From Microbispora bryophytorum (GTDB lineage Bacteria; Actinomycetota; Actinomycetes; Streptosporangiales; Streptosporangiaceae), in assembly GCF_006874465.1 (NCBI RefSeq), contig NZ_VIRL01000003.1:543608-607607 (forward strand): DNA of 64,000 nucleotides, in the 5' to 3' direction. Under the pieces are notes generated by a model, which was not told the DNA's origin, did no database searches, and saw only the letters and a program-made list of their open reading frames with translations. The position numbers and the translations under genes are program-made. Of this stretch, positions 1 to 7,937 are shown one piece after another (positions within the stretch are counted from its first letter, which is position 1; each line of letters starts with the position of its first letter).

Positions 1-955
1 CCGGGTCGGCCGGGCCGCCCTTGAACAGGTCCAGCAGCAGCCGGACCATCGCGGCGGCCTGCTCGACGATGGGGTGCCTGATCGTGGTCAGCGGGGGCTC
101 GGTGTAGCGGGCCGCCTCGATGTCGTCGAACCCGACGACCGCCACGTCGTCCGGCACCCGGCGGCCCGCCTGGCGCAGGGTCTGCAGCGCCCCGACGGCC
201 ATGAGGTCGTTGGCGACGAACACGGCGTCCAGGTCCGGGTCGTCCTGCAGCAGGTGGCGCATGGCGACGGCGCCGGACTCCCGGGTGAAGTCCCCGACGG
301 CGACGATCGACCGCCGGTCGGACTCGCGCAGCGCGTCGCGGTAGCCCTTGAGCCGGTCCTGGCCGCCGATCATGTCCTGCGGCCCGGCGATCGTGGCGAT
401 GCGCCGCCGTCCGCCGTCCAGCAGGTGGCGCACCGCCTTCTCCGCACCGCCCACGTTGTCGTTGTCCACGTACGGCAGGGGCACCGGCACGGCCGGCCTG
501 CCGTACGAGACGACGGGGACGCCCATCCGCGCGACGGCGGAGGGCAGCGGATCGGCGCCGTGCATGGAGATGAGCATGACCCCGTCGACGTGGCCGCTGG
601 CGATGTAGCGCTCGATCCTCGCGTGGCTCTGGGCCGAGCCGCCGAGCATGAGCACGACCTGCTTGTCGGCGGCCTCGAGTTCCAGGCTGGCCGAGCGGAT
701 CACCGTGGAGAACATCGGGTCCTCGGAGAAGACCCTGGTCGGCGGCTCCGAAACGACCAGCGCGATCGAGTCGGTCCGCTGGGTGACGAGGCTGCGCGCC
801 GCCGAGTTGGGGACGTATCCCAGCTCGTCCACGGCACGCATCACGGCATCCCTGATCTGCGGTGTCACCGTCATCTGCCCGTTGACGACCCGGGAGACGG
901 TGGCGCGGGACACCCCTGCCCGCGCCGCCACCGCCTCCAGAGTGGGTCGTTTCAT
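1..955 (-). CDS. LacI-family transcriptional repressor (3' end outside window)
   Basis: DNA-binding repressor, probably of the glucan-utilisation genes next to it. The protein opens MKRPTLEAVAARAGVSRATV, a LacI-type helix-turn-helix at residues 4-23 with the hinge region after it, then a periplasmic-binding-protein-like sugar-binding core (for example VGFDDIEAARYTEPPLTTIR near the end of the visible part). About 318 codons are present; LacI proteins are usually 330-350 residues, so only a short C-terminus is missing. The start was chosen because AGGGGG lies just upstream; an overlapping ATG four bases earlier is out of frame. It is followed in the same direction of travel by the GH1 gene, whose promoter carries palindromes of the CebR/BglR type (TGGGAGCGCTCCCA consensus in Streptomyces). 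That this protein binds them is inference. Family call is firm. Confidence 0.93.
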   Translation of the reverse strand, partial: MKRPTLEAVAARAGVSRATVSRVVNGQMTVTPQIRDAVMRAVDELGYVPNSAARSLVTQRTDSIALVVSEPPTRVFSEDPMFSTVIRSASLELEAADKQVVLMLGGSAQSHARIERYIASGHVDGVMLISMHGADPLPSAVARMGVPVVSYGRPAVPVPLPYVDNDNVGGAEKAVRHLLDGGRRRIATIAGPQDMIGGQDRLKGYRDALRESDRRSIVAVGDFTRESGAVAMRHLLQDDPDLDAVFVANDLMAVGALQTLRQAGRRVPDDVAVVGFDDIEAARYTEPPLTTIRHPIVEQAAAMVRLLLDLFKGGPADP

Positions 956-1021
956 TCATTCCCCCTAGTCGTGTCTGACATCAAGCCCTGCTGCGCGTGG
1001 ATCCAGGCGGCGCCTCGCTGC

Positions 1022-1042
1022 GTTGTCGTCGTCGCCGACAAC
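1022..1042. other. Short inverted repeat between repressor and beta-glucosidase genes
   Basis: GTTGTCG and CGACAAC form 7-bp arms around a 7-base loop. It lies downstream of the GH1 stop and upstream of the LacI start, both leftward genes. It could be a weak terminator stem for the GH1 gene or an operator for the repressor gene; no T-run follows it. Confidence 0.3.
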
Positions 1043-1113
1043 GCTGTCATCGGCTCCTCCTCCGCCTTACGACGCATCCACCCGGAACCACGCTCGCGAC
1101 GGGCAGCATTTTG

Positions 1114-2529
1114 TCAGGCACTCCTCAGCCCATTGCGTTCGATGACGTCTCGGTACCACAGCGCGCTGTCCTTGGGAACGCGCCGCTGGGTTTCGAAGTC
1201 GATGTACACGATGCCGAATCTCTTGTGGTAGCCGTAGGCCCACTCGAAATTGTCCAGGAGCGACCATACGAGATAACCCCTCAGGTCCGCACCGGCGGAG
1301 ATCGCGGCGTGCGCCGCCCGCAGGTGGCCGTCGAGGTAGCCGATCCGGTCGTCGTCGTGCACTGTCCCCTTGACGGCGTCTCCGCCGACGTCATCGACGA
1401 GGTGGTCGTCGAAGGCCGCGCCGTTCTCCGTGACGAGCAGCCCGACCTCGGGATAGTCGCGCGACAGCCGTACGAGCAGGGTCTCCAGGCCGGACGGCTC
1501 GATGGGCCAGTCCATCGCGGTCGTCGGGCCGGTCGGCGGGTCGAACCGGATGCCCTCCGTGCCGGGGAAGGCGGGGTTGGCCGGCTCACCGGGCGCGGCC
1601 GACACGAAGGACGGGTTGTAGTAGTTGATGCCGAGCAGGTCGATCGGCTGGTGGATGACGGCCAGGTCGCCGTCCCTGATGTGGCCGAGGCCGCCGTGGC
1701 GGGCGGCGATCTCCAGCACCTCCTCCGGGTAGCGGCCCCGCAGCGCCGGGTCGAGGAACTGCCGGTTCATCAGCGCGTCCACCCGTGCGGCCTCCTCGTG
1801 GCCGTCGCCGCTCTGGATGACCGGCGACAGGTTGAGGGTGAGCGCGACCTCGGCGGCCCCGGCCGCGCGCAGGGCCCGCGCCGCCAGCCCGTGGCCGAGC
1901 AGCATGTGGTGGGCGGCGCGGAAGGCGGCGGCCGGGTCGCGCCTGCCCGGGGCGTGGACACCGGAGCAGTAGCCGAGGAAGGCGGCCACCCAGGGCTCGT
2001 TCAGCGTCGTCCAGGTGCCGACGCGGTCGCCGAGCCGGTCGTGCACGACGGCGGCGAAGTCGGCGAAGCGGTCAGCGGTGTCCCTTGCCGCCCAGCCGCC
2101 CGCGTCCTCCAGCGCCTGCGGCAGGTCCCAGTGGTACAGCGTGGGGTAGGGCGTGATGCCGTGGCCGAGCAGCTCGTCCACGAGGCGGTCGTAGAAGTCG
2201 AGGCCGGCGGCGTTGACCCGCCCGGCCCCGGTGGGCAGGATCCGCGGCCAGGCCACCGAGAACCGGTAGGCCGCCAGGCCCAGGCCCGCCATGAGCCGGA
2301 CGTCCTCGGCGTACCGGTGGTAGTGGTCGCAGGCGACGTCGCCGGTGTGGCCGTCGACCACGTTGCCCGGGACCTGGGAGAAGGTGTCCCAGATCGAGGG
2401 CCTCCTGCCGTCCTCGGCGGCGGCGCCCTCGATTTGGTAGGCCGCCGTGGCGGCGCCCCAGACGAAGCCGTCGGGAAAGACCGACGTGGACGATCCGGAC
2501 CCCCGAGAAGCGATGGTCGTCGCGGTCAT
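1114..2529 (-). CDS. GH1 beta-glucosidase
   Basis: Retaining cytoplasmic beta-glucosidase of glycoside hydrolase family 1 that would hydrolyse cello- or laminari-oligosaccharides after uptake. FPDGFVWGAATAAYQIEGAA at about residues 18-37 is the family N-terminal signature. TLNEPW carries the acid/base Glu178 and LLVTENGAAFDD the nucleophile Glu368. The 471-residue length fits the family and there is no signal peptide. The start MTATTIASRG was preferred over longer in-frame options because GGGGAG sits about 10 bases upstream and the GH1 fold begins soon after. The 280 bases upstream hold two CebR-like palindromes, implying induction by the breakdown product of a beta-glucan. Confidence 0.95.
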   Translation of the reverse strand: MTATTIASRGSGSSTSVFPDGFVWGAATAAYQIEGAAAEDGRRPSIWDTFSQVPGNVVDGHTGDVACDHYHRYAEDVRLMAGLGLAAYRFSVAWPRILPTGAGRVNAAGLDFYDRLVDELLGHGITPYPTLYHWDLPQALEDAGGWAARDTADRFADFAAVVHDRLGDRVGTWTTLNEPWVAAFLGYCSGVHAPGRRDPAAAFRAAHHMLLGHGLAARALRAAGAAEVALTLNLSPVIQSGDGHEEAARVDALMNRQFLDPALRGRYPEEVLEIAARHGGLGHIRDGDLAVIHQPIDLLGINYYNPSFVSAAPGEPANPAFPGTEGIRFDPPTGPTTAMDWPIEPSGLETLLVRLSRDYPEVGLLVTENGAAFDDHLVDDVGGDAVKGTVHDDDRIGYLDGHLRAAHAAISAGADLRGYLVWSLLDNFEWAYGYHKRFGIVYIDFETQRRVPKDSALWYRDVIERNGLRSA

Positions 2530-2627
2530 CCCTGCACAGCTCCCCGCATGATGCCTCCGATGATCTGTTCTGCCGGGCAGGACGAAGAAGCCGAGCGCCG
2601 CGACCACGGCAGGGTTGTGACGAGGTA

Positions 2628-2639
2628 GAGAGCGCTCTC
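2628..2639. promoter_or_regulatory. CebR/BglR-like operator, copy 1
   Basis: Perfect 12-bp palindrome GAGAGCGCTCTC about 100 bases upstream of the GH1 start. The centre GAGCGCTC matches the operator TGGGAGCGCTCCCA known for the Streptomyces LacI-family repressor CebR. Binding by the adjacent LacI protein is inferred. Confidence 0.75.
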
Positions 2640-2723
2640 GCACAAGATTGTGAACTGTCACTGCGGACGTCAAGGGGTCTATCAGTAACGATTCCCGCTA
2701 TGACGGAACGTCGTAGTCGCTGG

Positions 2724-2737
2724 TGAGAGCGCTCCCA
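2724..2737. promoter_or_regulatory. CebR/BglR-like operator, copy 2
   Basis: TGAGAGCGCTCCCA differs from the CebR consensus TGGGAGCGCTCCCA at one base. It lies 72 bp downstream (towards the AraC gene) of the AraC stop boundary at 2809 and about 195 bases upstream of the GH1 start, so it most likely serves the GH1 promoter together with copy 1, about 96 bp away. Confidence 0.8.
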
Positions 2738-2808
2738 CAGCCGGTCGGCGCTGTATGGGGGCGGCAGGACCGCGAGAGGGTTCTCCCGGATCTCAGCTCT
2801 CCCGGATT

Positions 2809-3771
2809 TCAGCCGGCCGGGCGGCCCAGGCCTTCCCGGTATCGCTGCGGGCTCACGCCGCGCTCCCGCTTGAAGGCCGAGCTCAGCGCGAACGCGGTGC
2901 CGTAGCCGACCCGCCGGGCCACGGCCTCCAGCGTCGCGTCCGTCTCCCGCAGCAGGTCGGCCGCCTGCGCCAGCCGCAGCCCGGTCAGGTAGGCCATCGG
3001 CGGCTCGCCGACCAGTCTCGCGAACCGCTGCGCCAGCGCGGCGCGGGAGACCCCCACACGGCCGGCCAGTTCGGCGACCGTCCACGGGTGGCCCGGGTCG
3101 GCGTGCAGCATCCGCAGCGCCGGCCCGACCACCGGGTCGCCGTGCGCCCGATACCAGCCGGGGGCCCGCGCGTCCGGGCGGGACAACCACGTCCGCAGTA
3201 CGGCGATCAGCAGCAGGTCGAGCAGGCGGTCGAGCACCACCTCCTGGCCCGGCTCGTCCTTGACGATCTCCCTGCCGAGCAGCGTGACGAGGGAGCCGTC
3301 CCAGGAGTCGCCGCGCAGCACCAGCAGCGTGGGCAGCGCCGCCAGCAGCCGCTGGGTGACCGCGCCGCGCATCTGGTAGGTGCCGATGAGCATCACGGCC
3401 GAGCCGTCCGGGTCGTTGCCCCAGTTGCGCGTGCCCAGGTCCATCTCCGCCGTCAGGGCGCGGCCGTCCGGCGTGGTGCAGACCTGCCCGGGATGGATCA
3501 CGACCCGCGGCGCGGTCGCCGGGTCGTCGGCCACCGTGTAGTGAGCGGGACCGCGCACGACCGCCACGTCGCCGGGGCCCACCCGTACGGCCCTGTCCTC
3601 TGAGACGCGGTCCTCGTCCGGGGTGATCCACGCCTCGTCGCGCACCATCGCCACCAGGCACAGCGGCGCCTCGTCCTGGATCCGGACCGACCAGGGCGGG
3701 CTCAGGGTCGCCCGCAGCAGGAAGGCCCCCCGCGCCCGGGGCCCGTCGAGAAGGTCGGCCAGCGCGTCCAT
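2809..3771 (-). CDS. AraC-family transcriptional regulator with cupin sensor domain
   Basis: A 320-residue regulator. Residues 1 to about 170 form an AraC-binding/cupin-like domain (DVAVVRGPAHYTV stretch). The C-terminal 100 residues contain the two AraC helix-turn-helices: VAELAGRVGVSRAALAQRF and LEAVARRVGYGTAFALSSAF followed by GVSPQRYR. The start at MDALADLLDG was chosen because the cupin_6-type domain starts immediately there; longer reading into the next gene is a shadow. AraC proteins with this cupin domain often control neighbouring oxidoreductases or membrane proteins. The divergent DUF1772 gene 150 bp away is the best target candidate (inference). Confidence 0.9.
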   Translation of the reverse strand: MDALADLLDGPRARGAFLLRATLSPPWSVRIQDEAPLCLVAMVRDEAWITPDEDRVSEDRAVRVGPGDVAVVRGPAHYTVADDPATAPRVVIHPGQVCTTPDGRALTAEMDLGTRNWGNDPDGSAVMLIGTYQMRGAVTQRLLAALPTLLVLRGDSWDGSLVTLLGREIVKDEPGQEVVLDRLLDLLLIAVLRTWLSRPDARAPGWYRAHGDPVVGPALRMLHADPGHPWTVAELAGRVGVSRAALAQRFARLVGEPPMAYLTGLRLAQAADLLRETDATLEAVARRVGYGTAFALSSAFKRERGVSPQRYREGLGRPAG

Positions 3772-3853
3772 GCCCCAGATCGTAGACGGCCGGATATGCG
3801 GTCGAGCGTCTCGGCGATGTCGCCCGGGGCGGCCCGCCGGTTGACTGATCGCC

Positions 3854-3925
3854 ATGACGACGACAGCGAACGTTCTGGTCACCACCGCCGGCATCGGCGC
3901 CCCGGCCGCGGCGGAGGCGTCATGA
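3854..3925 (+). CDS. Possible 23-residue leader ORF or remnant of an NmrA-like gene
   Basis: ATG ACG ACG ACA GCG AAC begins a 23-codon frame whose product starts MTTTANVLVTTAGIG. Its TGA overlaps the ATG of the DUF1772 gene (ATGA). The N-terminus looks like the beta-strand and glycine turn that open NAD(P)-binding NmrA/SDR proteins, a family often encoded beside DUF1772 genes in actinobacteria. So this may be the stub of a deleted reductase that now translationally couples the next gene. No ribosome binding site is obvious, so the call is tentative. Confidence 0.35.
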   Translation: MTTTANVLVTTAGIGAPAAAEAS

Positions 3926-4428
3926 CGTACCTCCTGGCCGCTGCCGCGGCGGCCCTGTCCATGCTCATGACCGCCGGGATGGCAGGCACCTTCTTCGGGT
4001 TCTCCGTGGGGGTCATGCCGGGCCTGAACGCGGCGCCGGCCCCCTTGGCGATCGACGCGATGATCGCCGTCAACGTGAAGATCCAGAACCCGGTGTTCCT
4101 GGCGGCGTTCGTCCTGGCCCCGCTCGCCGCCGCCGGGGCGGGGGCCCTGCTGCTGGCCACCCCTCGCTCCGGCGCGGCCTGGCCGTTCTTCGCGGCGGCC
4201 GCGGTGTACGCCGTCGGCGTCATCCTGATCACAGCCGCGGTGAACGTGCCGATGAACGACGCCCTGGCCGCCGCGGCGGCCCACGGCGACCCGGCCGGGG
4301 CCGCCGCCCGGATCTGGCAGGACTACTCGGCCCGGTGGACCACCTGGAACACCTGGCGGGCCGCGGCCGGCGCGGTGAGCCTGCTGCTGATGGGCTACGG
4401 CGTCTACCGCTGGGGCCGGGGCTCCTGA
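3922..4428 (+). CDS. DUF1772 (anthrone oxygenase-like) membrane protein
   Basis: Integral membrane protein of 168 residues with four hydrophobic segments (about residues 1-22, 45-75, 88-110 and 143-160), matching DUF1772, a family that includes fungal anthrone oxygenases and many uncharacterised bacterial members. VNVPMNDALA and WTTWNTWRAA are the conserved polar stretches. The start ATGACGTACCTCC was chosen for GGCGGAGG seven bases upstream. It overlaps the upstream 23-codon frame by four bases and is divergent from the AraC regulator. Function in bacteria is not established; the link to anthrone oxidation is only family-level. Confidence 0.85.
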   Translation: MTYLLAAAAAALSMLMTAGMAGTFFGFSVGVMPGLNAAPAPLAIDAMIAVNVKIQNPVFLAAFVLAPLAAAGAGALLLATPRSGAAWPFFAAAAVYAVGVILITAAVNVPMNDALAAAAAHGDPAGAAARIWQDYSARWTTWNTWRAAAGAVSLLLMGYGVYRWGRGS

Positions 4429-4553
4429 CCGCCGCTCCGGATGGTGCTCCTGACGGTGATGACCGGTTCGATGGCACTGTTCACGCCGGACACGCCCGTG
4501 TGGCTCACCACGCTCGTCCTGTGCGGACGCGGTCTTCTTCCGGAGGCGGACTG
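4429..4553. other. Gene-free stretch before the GH16 promoter
   Basis: I see no coding signal between the DUF1772 stop and the first palindrome. With the next 260 bases it forms a 385-bp upstream region for the GH16 gene. Confidence 0.5.
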
Positions 4554-4565
4554 GAGAGCGCTCTC
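4554..4565. promoter_or_regulatory. CebR/BglR-like operator, copy 3
   Basis: Perfect palindrome GAGAGCGCTCTC, identical to the copy before the GH1 gene, 260 bases upstream of the GH16 start. It places the secreted glucanase in the same regulon as the cytoplasmic beta-glucosidase. Confidence 0.75.
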
Positions 4566-4595
4566 TCATCACTGCTCACACCGGGGGGCAGTCGC

Positions 4596-4609
4596 TGAGA
4601 ACGCTCTCT
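4596..4609. promoter_or_regulatory. CebR/BglR-like operator, copy 4
   Basis: TGAGAACGCTCTCT, an imperfect copy 42 bp from copy 3 (four helical turns), suggesting cooperative binding of two repressor dimers upstream of the GH16 gene. Confidence 0.6.
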
Positions 4610-4813
4610 CGGATTTCACAGATCCTATTGACGCGAGTGAGATCCAGAGGGAAAGTGTCGCTCAAGCGGTCCGCGATCGCGGTGCGCGGGCCCTCACGAC
4701 CCTCTCCGGACGCCGCCGTCCGGCTCTCAGACGTCCACCGTCTTCGTTCCGTGAGGCCGCCCGCACCCCCCAATCCCCTCGCCGCGACGACCGGACCGAG
4801 GAGAGAGGTACTC

Positions 4814-6205
4814 ATGCGTGTGCTCCACTCCCCATGGCGGCGCTCGGCTCTGGCGCTGCTCGCCGTGGCCGCCGCCGTCATGGCCCTCGCCGTACGGCCC
4901 GCCGACGCGTCGGTGCCCTCGACGCCGTCCGGCTGGTCGCTCGTCTGGTCGGACGACTTCAACGGCACGGCCGGAACGCTTCCGTCGTCCACCAACTGGA
5001 TCATCGACACCGGCCACGCGTACCCCGGAGGCCCGGGCAACTGGGGCACCGGCGAGATTCAGAACTACACGTCCAACACCGCCAACCTGAGCCTGGACGG
5101 CAGCGGCAACCTGCGCATCACCCCGATCGGCAGCGGCCAGAACTGGACCTCCGCGCGGATCGAGACCCGCCGCACCGACTTCAAGCCGGCCGACGGCCGC
5201 GTTCTGCGTATCGAGGGCCGCATCCAGATGCCGAACGTCACGGGCGACGCCGCCCTCGGCTACTGGCCGGCCTTCTGGGCGCTCGGCGCGCCCTACCGGG
5301 GCAACTACCAGAACTGGCCGGCCATCGGCGAGTTCGACATCATGGAGAACGTCAACGGCATCAACTCGGTCTGGGGCGTGCTCCACTGCGGCGTGAACCC
5401 GGGCGGGGCGTGCGGCGAGACCAACGGCATCGGCGCCAGCAGGGCCTGCCCCGGCTCGACCTGCCAGTCGGCCTTCCACACCTACCGGTTCGAGTGGGAC
5501 CGCAGCGTCAGCCCCAACCAGCTCCGGTGGTACGTGGACGGCCAGCAGTTCCACAGCATCAGCCAGAGCCAGCTCGACGCGACGACGTGGTCGAACATGA
5601 CCTCCCACGCCGGATACTTCATCCTGCTGAACGTCGCCGTCGGCGGCGGCTTCCCCAACGGCGTGGCCGGGTTCTCCACGCCCACCTCCGCCACGGTGTC
5701 CGGGCGGCCGATGGTGGTCGACTACGTGGCCGTGTGGCAGAGCGGCGGCGCGACCAGCAGCCCGTCGCCGAGTTCACCCCCGGCGGGCGGCGTGGACGCC
5801 CGCTCCACCGTCCAGGCGGAGAACTACCAGGCGCAGAGCGGCACGCAGGTGGAGACGACCCAGGACAGCGGCGGCGGCCAGGACGTCGGCTACATCTCCA
5901 ACGGCGACTGGCTGCGCTTCGACGGCGTCAACTTCGGCTCGACCGCGGCGCGGCAGTTCAAGGCCAGGGTGGCGTCCGGAGCGGCGGCCGGCGTGAGCGG
6001 CCTCGTACAGGTCAGGCTCGACAGCCCGACGGCGACACCGATCGGCGACTTCGCCGTCGGCAACACCGGCGGGTGGCAGAGCTGGACGACCGTCCCTGCC
6101 AACATCACGCCGACGACCGGCACCCACACCGTCTACATCACCTTCAGCAGCGGCCAGCCGGCCGACTTCGTCAACCTCAACTGGTTCACGTTCGCCACGT
6201 CCTGA
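4814..6205 (+). CDS. Secreted GH16 endo-beta-1,3-glucanase (laminarinase-like) with C-terminal CBM6
   Basis: Extracellular enzyme of 463 residues. Residues 1-33 are a signal peptide (arginines, hydrophobic core ALALLAVAAAVMALAV, cleavage near ADASV). The GH16 catalytic domain spans about 38-312, with EFDIMENV giving nucleophile Glu173, Asp175 and acid/base Glu178; the spacing E-x-D-x-x-E is that of laminarinases rather than lichenases. A Ser/Pro linker (about 315-327) leads to a CBM6 (VQAENYQAQSG to the end, about 330-460), a carbohydrate-binding module usually recognising beta-glucans. The start follows GAGGAGAGAGG. With the GH1 enzyme it forms an outside-inside beta-glucan degradation pair under shared palindromic operators. 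Specificity for beta-1,3 linkages is inferred from the motif. Confidence 0.93.
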   Translation: MRVLHSPWRRSALALLAVAAAVMALAVRPADASVPSTPSGWSLVWSDDFNGTAGTLPSSTNWIIDTGHAYPGGPGNWGTGEIQNYTSNTANLSLDGSGNLRITPIGSGQNWTSARIETRRTDFKPADGRVLRIEGRIQMPNVTGDAALGYWPAFWALGAPYRGNYQNWPAIGEFDIMENVNGINSVWGVLHCGVNPGGACGETNGIGASRACPGSTCQSAFHTYRFEWDRSVSPNQLRWYVDGQQFHSISQSQLDATTWSNMTSHAGYFILLNVAVGGGFPNGVAGFSTPTSATVSGRPMVVDYVAVWQSGGATSSPSPSSPPAGGVDARSTVQAENYQAQSGTQVETTQDSGGGQDVGYISNGDWLRFDGVNFGSTAARQFKARVASGAAAGVSGLVQVRLDSPTATPIGDFAVGNTGGWQSWTTVPANITPTTGTHTVYITFSSGQPADFVNLNWFTFATS

Positions 6206-6217
6206 CCGTCACGCCGT

Positions 6218-6244
6218 GGGCGGGGCCGCTGCGGGTCCCCGCCC
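6218..6244. terminator. Hairpin between convergent genes
   Basis: GGGCGGGG and CCCCGCCC pair over 8 bp with an 11-base loop, 13 bases after the GH16 stop and 16 before the stop of the leftward secreted protein gene. No T-run follows, as is common in high-GC actinomycetes. Confidence 0.55.
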
Positions 6245-6259
6245 GCGGCCGGACGTACG

Positions 6260-6856
6260 TCACTCGGTGGGTGAAACCGTCTCCGGCGCCGCCGGCTCGC
6301 TGGGCGTCACGGACTCCCCGGGCGTGGCGGGTGCGGTCGGGGTCTGCGGCGTCTGCGGCGTCTGCCCCGGGGGCGCGCCGCCTCCGCCGTGCCCCGGCAG
6401 CGCCGGGCGGCTGGCGTCCGCGACGATGATCGCCTTCGGGCTGTCGCCGGTCGTGCCCACGACCCAGACCTGGTCGCCCTGCTGGATCCCCTGCAGACCC
6501 TTGTAGTCCGCGACGATCCTGGTGGACTCGTCGACCGTGTAGGCGCGGCCGTCCACCGTCAGGGTGCCGCTCTGCACCGATTCCACCGCGCCCGTCTGGC
6601 TGGTGAAGGTCTGGTAGTCGCTGGAGGTGCGCGGCTGCCGGGCCTGTCCGAACTGGAGCAGGCCGAGCTCGGTCATGCCGAACTGCTCCGGACCGGGCCG
6701 GAACTGTCCCCCCTGGGCGTACTGCGGCTGGTCGTGGCCCGGCGCGCCCGCGGCGGCGAGGCCGGCGCCGGTGGCGAGGGTGAGCGCCGCGGCGAATCCG
6801 AGGAGAAGCCGGGGCCGCTTGCCGCGCGGTTTGGGCGGCTTGCTGGACATGGTCAT
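6260..6856 (-). CDS. Secreted protein with DUF5666-like domain
   Basis: A 198-residue exported protein of unknown function. KPPKPRGKRPR precedes a hydrophobic stretch (LLLGFAAALTLATGAGLAAAG), a signal peptide or N-terminal anchor. The central region, about residues 85-150 (GAVESVQSGTLTVDGRAYTV ... QGDQVWVVGTTGDSPKAI), has the repeated beta-strand pattern of DUF5666, a small OB-like domain. The C-terminal 40 residues are Pro/Thr/Gly-rich (GQTPQTPQTPTAPATPGE). The first of two nearby ATGs was chosen because GGAGGGAG lies nine bases upstream of it. It converges on the GH16 gene, and its upstream region contains tandem 15-bp repeats. Confidence 0.75.
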   Translation of the reverse strand: MTMSSKPPKPRGKRPRLLLGFAAALTLATGAGLAAAGAPGHDQPQYAQGGQFRPGPEQFGMTELGLLQFGQARQPRTSSDYQTFTSQTGAVESVQSGTLTVDGRAYTVDESTRIVADYKGLQGIQQGDQVWVVGTTGDSPKAIIVADASRPALPGHGGGGAPPGQTPQTPQTPTAPATPGESVTPSEPAAPETVSPTE

Positions 6857-7243
6857 CGGTGTGCTCCCTCCACTCGGCGCCGGGACACGACATGACACGG
6901 CACGACAGGTGTGACGTGACACGGTGCGACGTGACATGGTGTGGCCTGACGCGGTGTGGACTGACGCGGTGTGGACTGCGACATGGCGCGGCCTGACGTG
7001 GCCGGCGCGGCCGGGATGTGCGCGAAAGCCGGGTCGATCCGCCCGATCAGCCACCGGTCCGCGCCGGTCGGCCCGCCTTCGGATCCCCTGGCCGCCCTAC
7101 CCCATCGAGTACGGCGTTCACCGCCCGCTCGGTAAAGCCATCGTCCAGAGGCACTTGCCGGAATACCACCCGCAACCAGACCGCGCCGGCGAGCACGCTT
7201 CATCGACGAGGCGGCCGAGGACGTGTCCGCCCGCGCGGCCTGA
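6857..7243. other. Intergenic region with low-complexity GTG/TGAC-rich DNA
   Basis: I find no gene here. The first 150 bases are a degenerate, purine/pyrimidine-skewed repeat of TGACxxGxxTGG-like words, including three tandem 15-mers listed separately; the rest is ordinary GC-rich DNA ending at the LysE stop. Confidence 0.6.
6939..6983. repeat. Three tandem 15-bp repeats
   Basis: Units GTGTGGCCTGACGCG (6939-6953), GTGTGGACTGACGCG (6954-6968) and a diverged third copy (6969-6983). They lie 85-130 bases upstream of the secreted DUF5666-like gene and could be binding sites or simple slippage products. Confidence 0.8.
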
Positions 7244-7864
7244 TCAGCCCCGCGCCGTACGCCCGGCCCCGCTCAGCGCGGCGACGAGGGCGAGCGCCAG
7301 GTAGACCACCCCGGAGGCGTACCTGAGCGTGCTCGCGCGCAGGCGGCGGCCGAGCGAGCCGGCGGTCAGCGCGTACGCGAGGTCGGAGGCCAGTCCGATG
7401 ACGGCGAGGACCAGCCCGAGCAGGAGGACCTGCGCGGGCACGTCGCCGAAGGGATCCACGAACTGCGGCAGGAACGCCAGGAAGAACAGCACGGTCTTGG
7501 GGTTCAGCACGTTGACCACGACACCTTCGAGGAAGACCCGGCGCAGCGGCTGCGCCCTCGGCTCGTCGCCGGAAGAGCCCCGGCCGGTCAGGGCACGGAC
7601 GCCGAGATAGGCGAGATAGGCGACGCCGGCCCATTTCACCGCCGCGAACAGCTCTGCGGACCGCGCGAGCAGATAGGACAGGCCCGCCGCCGCCGCGGCG
7701 ATGTGGAGCAGCGTGCCCGTCTCCACGCCGAGGGCCGAGGCGACCCCGGCCCGGCGGCCCTGGGCCACACCCCGGGCGGCGATGTAGAGATGGTTGGGGC
7801 CCGGCACGGCCACCACCGCCGCAGAGGTGGCCGCGTACACCAGTAACGTCGAGGTATCGATCAC
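7244..7864 (-). CDS. LysE-family amino acid/metabolite exporter
   Basis: Inner-membrane exporter of 206 residues with about six hydrophobic segments. The N-terminal VPGPNHLYIAARGVAQGRRA matches the LysE/RhtB signature (PGPxxxxxxxxxxxxGxxxG), and NVLNPKTVLFFLAFLPQFVDP is the second conserved motif of the family. The GTG start gives the standard length. Substrates for this superfamily include lysine, arginine, homoserine and threonine; which applies here cannot be read from sequence. It is adjacent to, and in the same direction as, the receiver protein gene but separated by a 73-bp gap, so co-transcription is possible but unproven. Confidence 0.92.
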   Translation of the reverse strand: MIDTSTLLVYAATSAAVVAVPGPNHLYIAARGVAQGRRAGVASALGVETGTLLHIAAAAAGLSYLLARSAELFAAVKWAGVAYLAYLGVRALTGRGSSGDEPRAQPLRRVFLEGVVVNVLNPKTVLFFLAFLPQFVDPFGDVPAQVLLLGLVLAVIGLASDLAYALTAGSLGRRLRASTLRYASGVVYLALALVAALSGAGRTARG

Positions 7865-7937
7865 GCTTGCCGACGCTAGAAGCGTCGCGGCACGCGCGCC
7901 CGGGCCAATCGGTGCCCGTGTCCGTGGACCAATGCGC

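Noticed and set aside
997..2628. Long plus-strand open frame across the GH1 gene
   Set aside because: It is the antisense shadow of the GH1 gene, Arg/Gly/Val-rich and without any domain, as expected in high-GC DNA.
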